Below, in pieces: positions 1 to 7,818 of a stretch of DNA of 55,863 nt. The DNA lies in assembly GCA_020631395.1 (NCBI GenBank), contig JAHDHI010000028.1:1-55863 (forward strand). The letters are read 5' to 3'. The stretch is from Bizionia sp. Lineage in GTDB: Bacteria > Bacteroidota > Bacteroidia > Flavobacteriales > Flavobacteriaceae. Numbering within the stretch: the first letter of the stretch is position 1; each line of letters opens with the position of its first letter. Position numbers and translations under genes: made by a program. The notes beneath the pieces were generated by a model, which was not told the origin of the DNA, did not search any database, and saw nothing but the letters and a program-made list of their open reading frames with translations.

Positions 1-236
1 GTAAGTTATGAAAATTCACTTAATAATTCCTACCAACAAAACTAGACATTCCATTATTTCTTTTTTGAAATTAATGGCAAGGGAATTTAATTTGTCGTCA
101 AGACCATCATTAATTTATGCTTTTACATATAAGTATAAACAAGTTAGAGGTTGTTACAGATTTAATCGTTAGTTTTATAAAGAAGGAAAAATGAGTATTT
201 TCACTTCAGTTAACTTGTAGTAATTACCAAGTAAAA
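1..236. other. left-edge stretch without a recognisable gene
   Basis: AT-rich sequence downstream of the minus-strand gene that ends at 237. No open frame with recognisable content, no tRNA and no clear hairpin terminator was seen. The window edge may cut off whatever lies to the left. Confidence 0.4.
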
Positions 237-2021
237 TTAATTTTCAATGGTATCTACTTGCTTCAAAGATTTAATAGAATCAATTCTACGTTCCAGCTTC
301 AATATCTCATCGGCTTCCCTCAATCTTTTTATTGAATCTATTTTGGACTGCAACTCTTGGATTGCCCTGTCTCCACTATCCAACCCCTGGTTTTGCAGAG
401 AATCTATCACCAAAATGTTTTCATTGATGTCGTTCATATTATCTATTGTTTTTGTCTCTTCGACAAAATAATCTCCAATGCCTTCACTGGAGCGCCATGC
501 TTCGTTCAATTGATCGTAAACGGTCTTTTCCCATTGACTCGGGTGCTTCACATCTATCCAAACCACATCCCGGTATTCACTGTCTATTAATACTAGATCT
601 GGAGTAGCAGACCCATCAAACTGTCCAGAATTTTTATCATTTATAGCAGAAACAGTTCCCAAGAAGAACATACGTTTACGTCCAGCTATATTTTTTATAT
701 ATGGTCTAAACTCTACAGGAGTATTTGCTGACCAATCATATTCTTTTCTTGATTCCTTCACCTTTAAAGGCATTGCGGATACTCCCGCGTAACCTTGCTT
801 TTTCGATGCATGGTCGTAGTAATACAACTTATCCGTCCCATCAGCAGGAATGAAGACGCTATAAGTAAGACTGGTACGCTCATCTCCTACCGGCTCCAAA
901 CCAAACCAATGGTACAAACCGCTATAGGCATCTATGTCCGTATCTGAAAAATCGAAATCGGTAACGAATGGTTGTTGGTTTTGATCGTCTGCCAAGTCCG
1001 GTATCTTTACTGCCGTTTCCATGTTCCAAGGCAATGGATCACTGAATCCTCCCAGGAACTTCAGGGATTCCGCCTGCAAGCGAGATACTTTTTCCGCTAC
1101 CGTATTCTGGCGTGTCAAGTATGGGTGGTTCTTCATTTCCTCAGGGCTTATGTATGTCCCTTTTCCTATGGCAATACGTTCCACGTAGTCCTTGAAATAG
1201 TGCGCCCCATTGTCTATGACCATTACACCTCCAAAGGATGGGTATGGGAAGAAAAAGCCCTTCCATTTTATCAAGCTTACGACTTCCACCCACTGCCCCG
1301 TATCGTTTTTCATATAATACGTGTCGCTTGGTTCCAAATTGAATAGTTGCAAGATGTTGAAACGTTGTACGACTGCATTGTAGGTGTTTCTGCTGAATTT
1401 CAATGATTCTCCTATGGAAAAGACAGTTGGTATGCGATTTTCACTTGAAAACCTAGGAAATGGCGTCGTACTGGATACGGCAAACACCTCTTCTATGTTA
1501 TCGCTCATTCCTTGCCAGACATATTTTTCTGTCGGCTGTATGGCCATCGTCCATTTGTTTTCATCTTCAACACGAACCAAATGAGGCAAAGACACGTCTT
1601 TGGTCTCTCCAACACTTTCGTTAGCCATGGAAAAAATATTTCTTAGAGGTTGTATTCTTTCATTTTGCGTAAGTGGCAATTCGTTTATCTCTACTTTATT
1701 CAAATCATTGAAAACATTGTATGTCTTCATGTAATCATACATTTTGAAGTGCCATCCCGCAACGTACAATATTCCAAAAAACGACAACAATCCAATCAAA
1801 ATACCCAAACGAGACCCTGTTGAAGCTGTTTTCCTAAATTTTCGTAAACCAAAGAACAAGATGACAATGCTCAATAGTATTATGAAGATGAACTTTCTCA
1901 CAAACAGCAATGCTGGTTGGTAATCGTCACGCAAGAAGAACAACGCTACAATTAAAATAAACGACAACAGTATGACTATTCGTTTCTGCTTTCCTCCTTT
2001 GTTCCAGTATTTTTTTAACAT
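237..2021 (-). CDS. large membrane-anchored protein of unknown function, last gene of AAA+ cluster
   Basis: 594 residues, family not recognised. Three hydrophobic segments lie in the first 90 residues (about 16-30, 37-57 and 72-88), after a Lys/Arg-rich start. About 450 mostly polar residues follow, with many aromatic and Asp/Glu residues. The last 80 residues are a charged region with repeated LxxxIDSIK-type heptads (for example LQSKIDSIKRL and LERRIDSIKSL), so a short coiled coil is likely at the C terminus. The large domain is probably held at the inner membrane; its side is unclear. It is the last of seven same-strand genes with the coiled-coil protein, the AAA+ ATPase and a second small membrane protein. 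A 117-base gap with a short hairpin (TTCCACA/TGTGGAA, 2039-2056) separates it from the previous gene. A role as membrane platform of the cluster is inference. Confidence 0.8.
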   Translation of the reverse strand: MLKKYWNKGGKQKRIVILLSFILIVALFFLRDDYQPALLFVRKFIFIILLSIVILFFGLRKFRKTASTGSRLGILIGLLSFFGILYVAGWHFKMYDYMKTYNVFNDLNKVEINELPLTQNERIQPLRNIFSMANESVGETKDVSLPHLVRVEDENKWTMAIQPTEKYVWQGMSDNIEEVFAVSSTTPFPRFSSENRIPTVFSIGESLKFSRNTYNAVVQRFNILQLFNLEPSDTYYMKNDTGQWVEVVSLIKWKGFFFPYPSFGGVMVIDNGAHYFKDYVERIAIGKGTYISPEEMKNHPYLTRQNTVAEKVSRLQAESLKFLGGFSDPLPWNMETAVKIPDLADDQNQQPFVTDFDFSDTDIDAYSGLYHWFGLEPVGDERTSLTYSVFIPADGTDKLYYYDHASKKQGYAGVSAMPLKVKESRKEYDWSANTPVEFRPYIKNIAGRKRMFFLGTVSAINDKNSGQFDGSATPDLVLIDSEYRDVVWIDVKHPSQWEKTVYDQLNEAWRSSEGIGDYFVEETKTIDNMNDINENILVIDSLQNQGLDSGDRAIQELQSKIDSIKRLREADEILKLERRIDSIKSLKQVDTIEN

Positions 2022-2138
2022 CTAAATTGTTTTTTTACTTCCACACCTATGTGGAAATCTATTTTTATCGTCTATTTGAGCACAGTCGAAGTCTCTTTAA
2101 TAGGCATGAGATCTGTTGTTTCAGAATTGTAGCATAGA

Positions 2139-2660
2139 CTACATGTACCCTTTATCCTTCAATCGTTCTCGTGCACTTTTCCCTTCCTTTTTAGGCTCTG
2201 TTTTTGGTTCTTCCTTTACTGGTTCTTCCTCATTCCTCCTATGTGTGATGTCTTCTATGAAATCTTTACCTTTTTCGAAGGTATCGCTTACCATGTCCGT
2301 CAAGGATTCCGATTTGTCTTCGATCACAGCTCCGGATTTGATTATGAAATGAGCCAAATACGTTCCTACGACCGCTCCCACTATGGCTGAAGCAAACAAT
2401 GAGGCTACTTGAAAATTGATAGGAATTAAAAATTGTATGACTATGATTCCGATTAGGAACAAGGCTGTAATGAACACAATACGCAAAATCAGCGATTGCT
2501 GATATACAAACCCTTTGGGGTTGTCCGGGTTCATTTGTAACTCCTTGGAATTAAAAACCTTGTTAAAGAAACGATATAGACCATTTCCCTTGGATTCTTT
2601 CCAATATAGTAATATTCCAAATAATATGGCCGCTATGAATGCAATGAGATCTAGTGTCAT
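2139..2660 (-). CDS. small membrane protein with charged C-terminal tail
   Basis: 173 residues, family not recognised. Hydrophobic segments at about 3-18, 58-80 and 83-106 suggest three membrane spans. The last 60 residues are highly charged (RRNEEEP, KEEPKTEPKKEGK, ending KSARERLKDKGYM) and probably cytoplasmic and disordered. It lies between the 411-residue protein (55-base gap upstream) and the 594-residue membrane protein, on the same strand. With the latter it forms the membrane part of the AAA+ cluster. Function cannot be stated from sequence. Confidence 0.75.
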   Translation of the reverse strand: MTLDLIAFIAAILFGILLYWKESKGNGLYRFFNKVFNSKELQMNPDNPKGFVYQQSLILRIVFITALFLIGIIVIQFLIPINFQVASLFASAIVGAVVGTYLAHFIIKSGAVIEDKSESLTDMVSDTFEKGKDFIEDITHRRNEEEPVKEEPKTEPKKEGKSARERLKDKGYM

Positions 2661-2715
2661 GTTGTTAGTTTGTTTTTAATTATAAGTAAGCTCCTATAAA
2701 ATTAGTCTATAATTT

Positions 2716-3951
2716 CTAAATATTGTTACCAATTCTTTCAATTACCCAATCTTTCAAGGAGTCATCCCAAGTGTCATAAGTTTTATAAAACTGTTCCTTG
2801 TCATACCAATACAAGAATAAAATATCCTTTGGAGCCACATTAACCAACAATCTCCATATTAAATCATGGTGTTTTGCGCTAATGGACGAATGTGGTTCAT
2901 GCAATGCCTCAAACATCTTTGAATCCACGATGTCTGCGATCTTGTATTGGTTGCTAGTTTCCAGTTTTTCCAAATAGCGCTCCACGCTCATCACCCTTTT
3001 ACGAGCATCCAGATCTATTTTGTTCAAGTAACTCTTGAACAACACATTGTCATTCAATATGTCTTGAATGGGATGTTGTACGTTTTCCAATGACTTGGCC
3101 AATTCATATTTTTTGACACGTTCGTATCGAGAAGTCTTTACCACCTTGTCCAAATCACATTCGATAATGTCATGACTTCTTAGTTTGTCCATTAACTGTG
3201 GCTGATCTATATGGTAAATGAGTACATCGTGAATGGTATCCTTTATGGCTTCCTTGTACCATTTTTCATCTTCAAAAACAATGATCGTAGTTATGAAGTC
3301 TCGCAATAGGTATACTCCTCCAAAAGCTTTTGTATAAAAAGAATCCGTAGAGTATTCCAATTGATGCAAGTCTAAGTCCCTATCTCTCAAATCGCCATAG
3401 GTCTTGGCAGATTCCAATATTTCTTGATGTATGTTCTCATCTATGAAATTATTGTCTTTCTTAAATTTTTCAATGAGTCGAAGCTGCTCTTTTTGTATCG
3501 TATCCAAATCATTTATCAAATGAAAATGTATGGATACCTTATCATATTTCAAAACATCCAATGGCTCATAAAAAGCATCGATGCTTTGATCGAAATCCAA
3601 GCAAATGGCACAATCCCTGGTAATGTCGTTTATTTTGTCTCCGTATGTTTTAAATACGTGTTGCATCATTTCACGATCGAAAGTATGAAATGGCACATAT
3701 ACGGGTTTCCCCTTTTGCAATGGTGAAATGATAATGCCGTGTGGATTTGCCTCACCATTGTTCAAATAATGAAGGTTATCTTTTTCTTTAGCTATTTCTG
3801 GGCTCCACCCCATACCATCTATGGAAAAGGTAGTTAGCTTTGTTTCTGTAAAGCCAAGTTTTACCAAGCATTTGTTATAACGCCCTACAAGTTTACCACT
3901 AATTGGCATTAGTTCACTTCTGTATAGACTTGCTACTTTTAATTTTTGCAT
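2716..3951 (-). CDS. unrecognised 411-residue soluble protein of AAA+ cluster
   Basis: 411 residues with no signal peptide and no membrane span; no family recognised with confidence. It begins MQKLKVASLYRSELM, and the N-terminal 150 residues look like a mixed alpha/beta fold (GMGWSPEIA, HGIIISPLQKG, YVPFHTFD). The second half is mostly helical and charged. It may belong to one of the uncharacterised Bacteroidota families, but I see no catalytic motif. It lies 64 bases downstream of the AAA+ ATPase gene and 55 bases upstream of the small membrane protein gene. It could be an adaptor or substrate of the ATPase; that is inference from position only. Confidence 0.75.
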   Translation of the reverse strand: MQKLKVASLYRSELMPISGKLVGRYNKCLVKLGFTETKLTTFSIDGMGWSPEIAKEKDNLHYLNNGEANPHGIIISPLQKGKPVYVPFHTFDREMMQHVFKTYGDKINDITRDCAICLDFDQSIDAFYEPLDVLKYDKVSIHFHLINDLDTIQKEQLRLIEKFKKDNNFIDENIHQEILESAKTYGDLRDRDLDLHQLEYSTDSFYTKAFGGVYLLRDFITTIIVFEDEKWYKEAIKDTIHDVLIYHIDQPQLMDKLRSHDIIECDLDKVVKTSRYERVKKYELAKSLENVQHPIQDILNDNVLFKSYLNKIDLDARKRVMSVERYLEKLETSNQYKIADIVDSKMFEALHEPHSSISAKHHDLIWRLLVNVAPKDILFLYWYDKEQFYKTYDTWDDSLKDWVIERIGNNI

Positions 3952-4015
3952 TACAAATTATAATTGGTCACTTCTTTTATTTATTAAATGATAATTCAGG
4001 TTGCTTAATTTTTAA

Positions 4016-5992
4016 TTACTTCCCAAAGGTTTCTCTCGCCTTCATATCTATGTTCATTTGATTCACACGAGCATCCACCTTACGTTTGAAATCCGTATCT
4101 GCGATGGTAGCCACATTGTCCAAGTAACGCACCACTTCTTGTCTTCTTATGTCTGAAAAATTCAAACCTTTCATATTGGCTTTCATCAACTCCTGAAGCA
4201 TGTTGAACTTGGTTTCATAATTCTGCTTGAAATAGATTTCTGGCTTATCGAACCAATCCTGTTCCAAATCGAAATCTGTCAATCGCAATGATATTGCGGA
4301 TTGAATGTTTCTGACATCTCTTGAGGAAAAGAACGGAAATATATTTTGAATTTCCTTGTACAAGCTAGCATAGAACAAGTGATCGTTGGCACCGTGTTTG
4401 CTTTCTGCCTTCACATAGGCCTCCAATACGCGTGCTTCCGATGGTTTTTCGACTGTATTCAAAATGTCTCCCATGTTTTTGGCCAAACCTTGATCCTCTA
4501 AAAAGGTATAATCGCTTGGTGCTGTCATATTCACAAAATCCGGCATTGTCTCATCCAGTTTTCTCCACCAAAGGTGATCTTGATCCAAGAAATCATGCTC
4601 AGTTCTTGCTCCATCTATCTTGAAACGACCTTGTACACGAGAAATCACGGCCTTGTCCAACATTTCGGGTAGATTCGTGAATAGACCTATTGAACTATTA
4701 CCATAGTTTACCGCATAGGCTCCTTCCGTATAGCGCAAAAAGACACCGATCACTTCTTTTACTCCTGCGGAAACACCTTGCGCAGTTCGTTCCTGTAAAT
4801 TGTTCTCTGCATCATCTATTGGCGCGAAAATCAATTTTGAAGGGTCTTGCATCGGTTTCATCCATTCCACCATCTTTTCGGCAGAGCCTCCTTGGAAAGT
4901 ACTTATCAAAGTATCAGGCATTGGATGAAACAAGAATGGAATGTCCAAGTTGTCACAATGCTCCTTCAATCTGGTTGCTATTGCAGCTATCAACATGCTC
5001 TTTCCTGTTCCAGGTATACCATATCCCATGAAGACGGGCATGAATCCTCCCAATTCTTGAAACGGGTTCTTCTTGGCTTCGAAATCATAGCTTAACATTC
5101 GCTCGGTCAAACGTCGTGCAAAATGTTTTGCATCCCTGTTTCCTACGATTTGCTCAAATCTTATCTTGTTGAACTCCACACTTTTTGCAGTTCCTGCAAA
5201 CACATTGCTCCAACCAGATATCGCAAATTCCGAACTTTCCAACTTGTAGGTTCGATCCTCTATGGTTTCGGTATATTCCAAACTGCTTTTACGCAATTGA
5301 ATTTCGTCGATTAATGCTTCAAAGTACACCACTGTGAAATCAATGACATCCTTATCCGATTTTATGATGTCTGGATGTCCCAGATATTTATCGAAATAAA
5401 ACAAACTACATGCGACTCCTTTCAATGGAGATAGAAAGGAAACTTCTGGAAGTCCTGCAAACTTCTGTTTCATCACACTCAAATCGTCTGAAGCATGTGG
5501 TTTTAGGTTATGCAAGACATTATATGCCGTTGCGAATAACATGAATGCCGTCGCAGTATGCATCTTGCTTTCAAATTCTCGCTTTCCATTGGAATCCAAA
5601 GCTGCCTTCCGTTCGTTCAATGCTGACAAACCAGAAGCATCGTAATAGCTGTCCTTTATCCAAGCTCCCAATGCCAATCCTTCTTGCACGGCGTATAATG
5701 TTTGATTCAAACACATCGGCAATGCCACTGAATCAGGAAGCAGGCGTTTTTTCAATGCCAATATCGTTTTGGAAACTGAAGTTATGGACGTTGCACCACT
5801 TCCATTGTTTGCTCGCGACAAATACAACAATATCGATTCGTCCTTGGCATCCTTGTCCTTGTTCTTTGCTCGTTGTCCTTGTTCCCATTGTACGCTTTTC
5901 AAGTATCCACTGGCTTCTTCTCGAAGCATGTCCAATTCATTTTGTTTTATGGGAAAGGTTGAGTTGTGTTCCATATTTTTTTTAGTCTTCAA
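4016..5992 (-). CDS. large AAA+ ATPase (classical AAA-like module)
   Basis: 658 residues. The N-terminal 300 residues are helical and unrecognised. The ATPase module follows: Walker A GIPGTGKS at 325-332 (Lys331), a pore-loop-like STFQGGSAEKM with Phe366, Walker B LIFAPIDD ending at Asp393-Asp394 with Glu396 close by, a sensor-1-like GLFTNLP, and a possible arginine finger in ISRVQGRF. The pore-loop pattern (aromatic, GG, SAEK) resembles classical AAA unfoldases and remodelers, although spacing around Walker B is unusual. The last 150 residues are helical. No protease or nuclease domain is present. It is the probable motor of the cluster, working on one of its co-encoded partners, such as the 449-residue coiled-coil protein; the target is inference. 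It lies downstream of the AlkB-like gene with a 50-base gap. Confidence 0.85.
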   Translation of the reverse strand: MKTKKNMEHNSTFPIKQNELDMLREEASGYLKSVQWEQGQRAKNKDKDAKDESILLYLSRANNGSGATSITSVSKTILALKKRLLPDSVALPMCLNQTLYAVQEGLALGAWIKDSYYDASGLSALNERKAALDSNGKREFESKMHTATAFMLFATAYNVLHNLKPHASDDLSVMKQKFAGLPEVSFLSPLKGVACSLFYFDKYLGHPDIIKSDKDVIDFTVVYFEALIDEIQLRKSSLEYTETIEDRTYKLESSEFAISGWSNVFAGTAKSVEFNKIRFEQIVGNRDAKHFARRLTERMLSYDFEAKKNPFQELGGFMPVFMGYGIPGTGKSMLIAAIATRLKEHCDNLDIPFLFHPMPDTLISTFQGGSAEKMVEWMKPMQDPSKLIFAPIDDAENNLQERTAQGVSAGVKEVIGVFLRYTEGAYAVNYGNSSIGLFTNLPEMLDKAVISRVQGRFKIDGARTEHDFLDQDHLWWRKLDETMPDFVNMTAPSDYTFLEDQGLAKNMGDILNTVEKPSEARVLEAYVKAESKHGANDHLFYASLYKEIQNIFPFFSSRDVRNIQSAISLRLTDFDLEQDWFDKPEIYFKQNYETKFNMLQELMKANMKGLNFSDIRRQEVVRYLDNVATIADTDFKRKVDARVNQMNIDMKARETFGK

Positions 5993-6042
5993 TTTGCAGT
6001 CTAGAGTTTACTTATTCAGTATTGCTTACTCAAAACTATATG

Positions 6043-6558
6043 TTATTTTATTTTTCTAAACGTTAAACTCATTCTTCCATTCTCTGCATTAGATTTTGGA
6101 ATGGAATGTTGCCATTTTTCTTGAATCTCATTTGTTATGTAAATGAATGATCCCGAGGTTAGTTTAAAATCTTTTATCTCTTCTTTATTTTCTATGCTTC
6201 GGAATCTTAGAATCCTTGTTTCACCCAAAGAAAGTATTCCTACTCCGGTATTTTCATATAAGATGTCCGTTTGATCAGAATGAAATCCCATTTTTGAATT
6301 TCCATCTAAATAATAATTTATCAAACAATTATTTGGCTCAAAGTTTAATTCACAATCAATTGATTCAATAACACTTTTTAGTTCGATCGTAAATTCTTGA
6401 TATGGATAACTCATCTGAGAATAATTATATGCCTTACCAAAACTAGCAGTTTTACGAGCAGACATTCTAGTATCCCAAATTACCTCATTCTTAAGTAATT
6501 GAAATAATTCTGAATCATTTTCAATGAAATTTTCTATGTAACTCATTCCTTCCACCAT
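6043..6558 (-). CDS. AlkB-like 2-oxoglutarate/Fe(II) dioxygenase
   Basis: 171 residues, about the length of short AlkB homologues. Seen in sequence: NYYLDG at 81-86, the iron-binding HxD (His93, Asp95), the distal His151, and the arginines of the 2-oxoglutarate site in GRMSLTFR (Arg162, Arg168). Enzymes of this family oxidatively remove alkyl groups from DNA or RNA, or modify RNA or protein; the substrate here is unknown. A second ATG at 6546 is preceded by a purine-rich GGAAGGA and may be the real start. It lies between the 351-residue gene (11-base gap) and the AAA+ ATPase gene. It looks more AT-rich than these neighbours, so it may have joined the cluster later. Confidence 0.85.
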   Translation of the reverse strand: MVEGMSYIENFIENDSELFQLLKNEVIWDTRMSARKTASFGKAYNYSQMSYPYQEFTIELKSVIESIDCELNFEPNNCLINYYLDGNSKMGFHSDQTDILYENTGVGILSLGETRILRFRSIENKEEIKDFKLTSGSFIYITNEIQEKWQHSIPKSNAENGRMSLTFRKIK

Positions 6559-6569
6559 AACTTGAAACT

Positions 6570-7625
6570 CTACTTTATTTTTAAATCGGCAATTTCAAAA
6601 GGTGGCTTTGCAAGCCTATTCATCACTTCTGGGTTCTTGTTGTACAACAACTGAATAATGCGATGGGGTGCAAACACATATTTTTGTTTTATTGTATCAC
6701 TCCACTTTTGAAGTGTTTGCTTCGAGAAATACCCGCCTTCTCTAAATGTGCTTCCAGAAAACACTTCATCTACCTTAAAGGACAATGCATAGGATTCCAA
6801 TGGGATTTCCTTTTTGGAAATACTTTCCAATATGGAATGCGTCAATTCATTTTCGTCCTTTGCAAAGACGTTGTGAAACGGTCCTAAATCGATACGTTTT
6901 ATATGCTTTGGCATTACATTTTTAAGTCGCCTGTCTATACCATATGCCATGGTATCCAATGCCATGTTACGATCGGCTACCGTTTTTAGGACTTCATAGA
7001 TTTCATCTTTTTCCTTCAATGGATCTTTGCCATCATAATCGAAATACATGAAACATATAAATGGTCTATTGAGTGACACATCGTAAAAGCTCCAACTCGT
7101 CATATACTCCGAAGAAACCTCTTCTGGTGATTGTATGATCTTACCTTGTACGAAGCGATTGAATATGAATTTTTGTTCAACCGATGTGTAGTAGACTATC
7201 GATGCTGCTTGAAAGAGCTTGTCTTTCCTTACAGGTTGTTTCTTTCTCAACAATTGATCCAAGAATTCCTCTTGCAACTCATTTACATCCTTTAGTTTGT
7301 TTATGTAGTTGTCTCGAAGCGACAAATCGTTGTAGAGGTAACGAAACTCCAAATAATTGGGAAAACCTGAATCCGTCAAATCTACTTTCATGTTATCTTC
7401 CTCGTCGTACATGTACTTTATACGCATTGCCTCTATGGAATACAACAACAGGTCACAGTATTGTTTGAAGAAGACCATTTCCTGAGTCGTACACAATTCA
7501 TTACGTTGTACACTGACTATAAGCTCCTTTAAAGCAAAATCGACCTTTTTATGATAAAACACATATTGTTCCTTGCTATCCAAGACAGCTGAATCCAAAG
7601 GTGTTACGATATGATTTATTGACAT
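6570..7625 (-). CDS. unrecognised 351-residue protein of AAA+ cluster
   Basis: 351 residues, no signal peptide or membrane span, family not recognised. The N-terminal half is helical, with a Tyr-rich stretch (about 105-180). A central segment with strands (RPFICFMYFDYDGKD) is followed by basic helices (AYGIDRRLKNVMPKHIKRID). Near the C terminus FAPHRIIQLLYNKNPE leads into a final helix. It stands between the coiled-coil gene and the AlkB-like gene on the same strand, with the GC-rich repeat element just upstream of its start. Role unknown. Confidence 0.75.
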   Translation of the reverse strand: MSINHIVTPLDSAVLDSKEQYVFYHKKVDFALKELIVSVQRNELCTTQEMVFFKQYCDLLLYSIEAMRIKYMYDEEDNMKVDLTDSGFPNYLEFRYLYNDLSLRDNYINKLKDVNELQEEFLDQLLRKKQPVRKDKLFQAASIVYYTSVEQKFIFNRFVQGKIIQSPEEVSSEYMTSWSFYDVSLNRPFICFMYFDYDGKDPLKEKDEIYEVLKTVADRNMALDTMAYGIDRRLKNVMPKHIKRIDLGPFHNVFAKDENELTHSILESISKKEIPLESYALSFKVDEVFSGSTFREGGYFSKQTLQKWSDTIKQKYVFAPHRIIQLLYNKNPEVMNRLAKPPFEIADLKIK

Positions 7626-7680
7626 TTGTTGGTATTCTTTTTTGATACGGATTTTTCAAGTTGGCCAAATGCTGTTTGTT

Positions 7681-7780
7681 AGCAAAAAAGCCCGCGTTAA
7701 GGATTGAACGATTTGTTTGAGCTCCTCGCAGAGAGCGAGTAGTGAAAGCCTGACCCCGCCTAAGCGGGGTAACGCCCAAT
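7681..7780 (-). repeat. GC-rich interspersed repeat with two hairpins
   Basis: This stretch is far more GC-rich than its surroundings. It holds a perfect 7-bp hairpin (ACCCCGC at 7753-7759, loop CTAA, GCGGGGT at 7764-7770) and a 5-bp hairpin (CTCGC at 7725-7729, GCGAG at 7735-7739). On the minus strand it reads CGTTACCCCGCTTAGG... and ends near a CCTTAACGCGGGC motif. From memory, this resembles a dispersed non-coding repeat found between genes in many Flavobacteriia. A 67-codon open frame runs through it but looks accidental. It splits the coiled-coil gene from the rest of the AAA+ cluster and may act as a processing or partial termination site; that is inference. Confidence 0.6.
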
Positions 7781-7818
7781 ACTTAATTTATTTTCAGTAG
7801 ATTCCTCTTCCGGAAAAT

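Noticed and set aside
2068-2098. Short sequence with CAGTCGAAGTCTC between two membrane protein genes
   Set aside because: It resembles a small dispersed motif common in Flavobacteriia, but one copy here is not enough to call a repeat.
7576-7779. 67-codon open frame on the minus strand across the GC-rich repeat
   Set aside because: It is a translation of the hairpin repeat plus the 5' end of the next gene in another frame; no sign of a protein.
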